Source: Plesiocystis pacifica SIR-1 (lineage in GTDB: Bacteria; Myxococcota_A; Polyangia; Nannocystales; Nannocystaceae). Taken from it: DNA of 64,000 bases. Shown here piece by piece: positions 62,217-64,000 of this stretch. The notes beneath the pieces are model-generated. The model was not told the origin of the DNA. It searched no databases and saw only the letters and a list, made by a program, of their open reading frames with translations. The stretch covers positions 87,092-151,091 of the forward strand of contig NZ_ABCS01000011.1 of assembly GCF_000170895.1 (NCBI RefSeq), written 5' to 3'. Both the position numbers and the translations under genes were made by a program. Numbering within the stretch: the first letter of the stretch is position 1; every line of letters starts with the position of its first letter.

Positions 62217-62918
62217 TCAATCGTCGTAGTCGTCGTCGTAGTCGTAGTCGTCGTCCTCATCGTCGTCGTCCCGAGCGCGGGTCAGGCCCCGGCGGTAGGG
62301 CTCGTCGCTCGACTCGGGGATGACGACGGGCCCGAAGCTGTGCTCCATGAGGTTGAGCAGGTCCAGGCGCTGCTCGGCGAGGCGCCCGTCTCGGCGCAGG
62401 TCGTGGACGACCACGGGGACGAGCACGGCGAGCAGCACCCCGTAGAGCATCGCCTTTTTGGCGATCACGCCGGGGCCGACGAGCACCCAGGCCAAACCGA
62501 CAAAGGCCAAGACCAAAAAGCCCACCCAGCGCTGCAGGGCCCAGCGGGGGCGCCGGTAGGCGAAGCGCAGCTCGACGACGGTGCCCTCGTCGGTGCGCTC
62601 GAGGTGGCCCGAGAGGTAGAGCAGGCGCAGCATGCCGGTGGCCGACTGGCCGCGCGCCGCCGGGGGCCCGCAGTGGATCCGAAAGTCGCGCTTGCCCAGG
62701 ACCTCGAGGGTGAAGTCGGTGTCGGGGATCAGCCCGCCAAAGTCTGGCAGGCCGGCGGCCTCATAGCGCATCACCCCCTCGCGCTCGCCCAGGCGCGCGA
62801 GCACCTCCTTGGGCGTGAGCGCGACGTGGTAGCGCCGCGCGGGCGGCTTCTTGGCTGGCGCCTCGCCGCCCTCGGCGAGCGGCACCACGGAGCGCTCGTC
62901 GCTGTCCTCGGCGCTCAA
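62217..62918 (-). CDS. membrane protein with Asp/Tyr-rich tail, coupled to ruvB
   Basis: TTG 62918 overlaps the ruvB stop (TTGA), giving 233 residues. The first 120 residues form a soluble domain (RYHVALTPKEVLARLGEREG, FTLEVLGKRDFRIHCGPPAA, TVVELRFAYRRPRWALQRWV), then two membrane helices (GFLVLAFVGLAWVLVGPGVI and AMLYGVLLAVLVPVVVHDLR), then a helix (LLNLMEHSFGPVVIPESSDE) and a tail of Asp and Tyr (DDDDEDDDYDYDDDYDD). No family recognised. Translational coupling with ruvB is indicated by the overlap. Confidence 0.65.
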   Translation of the reverse strand: MSAEDSDERSVVPLAEGGEAPAKKPPARRYHVALTPKEVLARLGEREGVMRYEAAGLPDFGGLIPDTDFTLEVLGKRDFRIHCGPPAARGQSATGMLRLLYLSGHLERTDEGTVVELRFAYRRPRWALQRWVGFLVLAFVGLAWVLVGPGVIAKKAMLYGVLLAVLVPVVVHDLRRDGRLAEQRLDLLNLMEHSFGPVVIPESSDEPYRRGLTRARDDDDEDDDYDYDDDYDD

Positions 62919-64000
62919 AACAGCGTCGGCTCCCCGCTCGAGCCCTTCTTCCCCCGCTTGCGCCCGCGCCCGTGCACGTGGGGGTCGGGGCGTCCGAGGT
63001 GGTCCGCGGCCTTGGCCGTGGTCATCCGCCCCCGAGGCGTGCGCACGACCAGGCCGCGCTGCAGCAAGAAGGGCTCGTGGACGTCCTCGATGGTGTCTCG
63101 GGGCATGCCCACGCTCGCGGCCAGGGCGTCGACGCCCACGGGCCCGCCGGAGAAGAGCTCGAGCATGGTGGTCAAGATGGAGCGGTCGGAGACGTTGAGG
63201 CCCAGGTCGTCGACCTCGAGGGTGTCGAGGAAGCGGGCCGCGTCGGCGGCCGTGATGCGCTCGTGGCCCGCGACCTGGCTGAAGTCCCGCACCCGCCGGG
63301 TCAGGCGGTTGGCGATGCGCGGCGTGCCTCGGCTGCGCCGCCCGATCTCGAGGGCGCCCTCGGGGCTCGCCGGCAGACCCAGCAAGCTCGCGCTGCGCTC
63401 GACGATGGCCGCGAGCTCCTCGTCCGTATAAAAGCGCAGGCCCTCGACGATGTGGAAGCGGTCGCGCAGCGGGGCCGAGAGCAAGGCCGTGCGCGTGGTC
63501 GCCCCGACCAGGGTGAAGGGCGCGAGGCTGATCGAGTGGGTGATCGCCGCGCTGCCCTCGCCCACGGGGATGTCGATGCGCCGGTCCTCCATGGCCGAGT
63601 AGAGGCTCTCCTCCACGGTCGGGCTCATGCGGTGGACCTCGTCGATGAACAGCACCTCGCCCTCGCCCAGGCCCGTGAGCAGCCCGGCGAGCACGCCCTT
63701 GTGTTCGATCGCCGGGCCCGAGGTGGTGTGCAGCACGACGCCCATCTCGTGGGCGACGATCTGCGCGAGGGTGGTCTTGCCGAGGCCGGGCGGGCCGTGG
63801 AGCAGCACGTGGTCGAGGGGCTCGTCGCGCTGCTTGGCGGCCTGGACGTAGACCCGCAGCTTGGTGATCAGCGCGCGCTGACCCACGTACTCGTCGAAGC
63901 TGCGCGGGCGCAGAGCCAGGCCCACGCCCTCGGCCTCCCGATCGCCGGGCGCCCGGCGACGATCGACCAGGTCGACGCCGCCCTCGGGCGTCGTCGATGT
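62915..64000 (-). CDS. ruvB: Holliday junction branch migration ATPase RuvB, 5' partial
   Basis: The frame is open to the right edge of the window and the N-terminus is beyond it. Visible residues include ALRPRSFDEYVGQRALITKL, Walker A LHGPPGLGKTTLAQIVAHEM, Walker B VLFIDEVHRMSPTVEESLYS, sensor 1 PFTLVGATTRTALLSAPLRD, the Arg-finger region RSRGTPRIANRLTRRVRDFS and the winged-helix end (EDVHEPFLLQRGLVVRTPRG). RuvB drives branch migration with RuvA. The upstream sequence (VDRRRAPGDREAEGVGLALR) suggests a true start not far beyond 64000; the GTG at 63925 would truncate the usual N-terminus. Confidence 0.96.
   Translation of the reverse strand, partial: TSTTPEGGVDLVDRRRAPGDREAEGVGLALRPRSFDEYVGQRALITKLRVYVQAAKQRDEPLDHVLLHGPPGLGKTTLAQIVAHEMGVVLHTTSGPAIEHKGVLAGLLTGLGEGEVLFIDEVHRMSPTVEESLYSAMEDRRIDIPVGEGSAAITHSISLAPFTLVGATTRTALLSAPLRDRFHIVEGLRFYTDEELAAIVERSASLLGLPASPEGALEIGRRSRGTPRIANRLTRRVRDFSQVAGHERITAADAARFLDTLEVDDLGLNVSDRSILTTMLELFSGGPVGVDALAASVGMPRDTIEDVHEPFLLQRGLVVRTPRGRMTTAKAADHLGRPDPHVHGRGRKRGKKGSSGEPTLF

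Overview
The window looks like chromosomal DNA from a Myxococcota bacterium, probably of the Nannocystaceae/Plesiocystis type (inference). The support is very high GC with strong GC at third codon positions, many lipoproteins with acidic low-complexity linkers, a eukaryote-like Ser/Thr kinase fused to an ATPase module, an MglA-like GTPase, a PilZ protein, a sigma-54-type regulator, and several proteins that match no family I can name. I see no phage, insertion sequence, plasmid functions or CRISPR array.

Layout. 1-3.1 kb: the 3' end of an Omp85/BamA-like gene, a small membrane protein, then a decayed island holding a small Cys-rich ORF, a deleted flavin amine oxidase remnant and a probable histidine kinase tail. 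3.1-6.4 kb: a glutaredoxin-like lipoprotein, a DUF1254/DUF1214 lipoprotein and an AraC regulator. 6.4-13.2 kb: a 1300-residue kinase/ATPase/TPR protein divergent from two tandem unknown paralogues. 13.4-17.6 kb: an Ntn-hydrolase-like membrane protein and a beta-propeller lipoprotein. 17.6-28.3 kb: pdxJ, rarA, a lipoprotein, a giant repeat/PDZ protein, alr, a Cys-rich CAP-like lipoprotein and a Crp/Fnr regulator. 28.7-31.4 kb: thiS-thiG-thiE followed by a signal peptidase I homologue lacking both catalytic residues.

31.4-43 kb: tRNA-Thr next to a truncated toxin-antitoxin pair, a thioredoxin-fold lipoprotein, a zinc metalloprotease, a vWA lipoprotein, a PlsC acyltransferase with a zinc ribbon, an alpha/beta hydrolase, a small ribbon-helix-helix-like protein, a DksA/TraR-type protein, lgt, a lipase-like protein and tRNA-Met. 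Both tRNA genes have a TTGAC-type promoter with a 17-nt spacer and are followed by nearly the same 33-nt hairpin. 43-55.6 kb: an SpoIIAA-like protein, a sulfotransferase, an MglA-like GTPase with a long tail, a complete Mla-type lipid transport operon (mlaE, mlaF and two mlaD paralogues with an 8-Cys insertion inside the MCE domain), a metallo-beta-lactamase-fold lipoprotein-sized protein, a locus that looks split by frameshift, and a PilZ protein. 55.9-64 kb: pgk-tpiA-secG with a clear terminator, a sigma-54-activator-like protein without the GAFTGA loop, dapF, two unknown envelope proteins and ruvB running off the right edge.

Functionally the window mixes housekeeping genes (glycolysis, thiamin and PLP synthesis, diaminopimelate and D-alanine for peptidoglycan, lipoprotein maturation, protein export, DNA repair) with a large envelope set: outer membrane assembly, retrograde lipid transport and many lipoproteins. 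The strongest leads for new biology are the 8-Cys MCE insertion, the inactive-looking signal peptidase coupled to thiE, the tandem unknown paralogues beside the kinase, and the shared tRNA-trailing hairpin. All family assignments are by eye.
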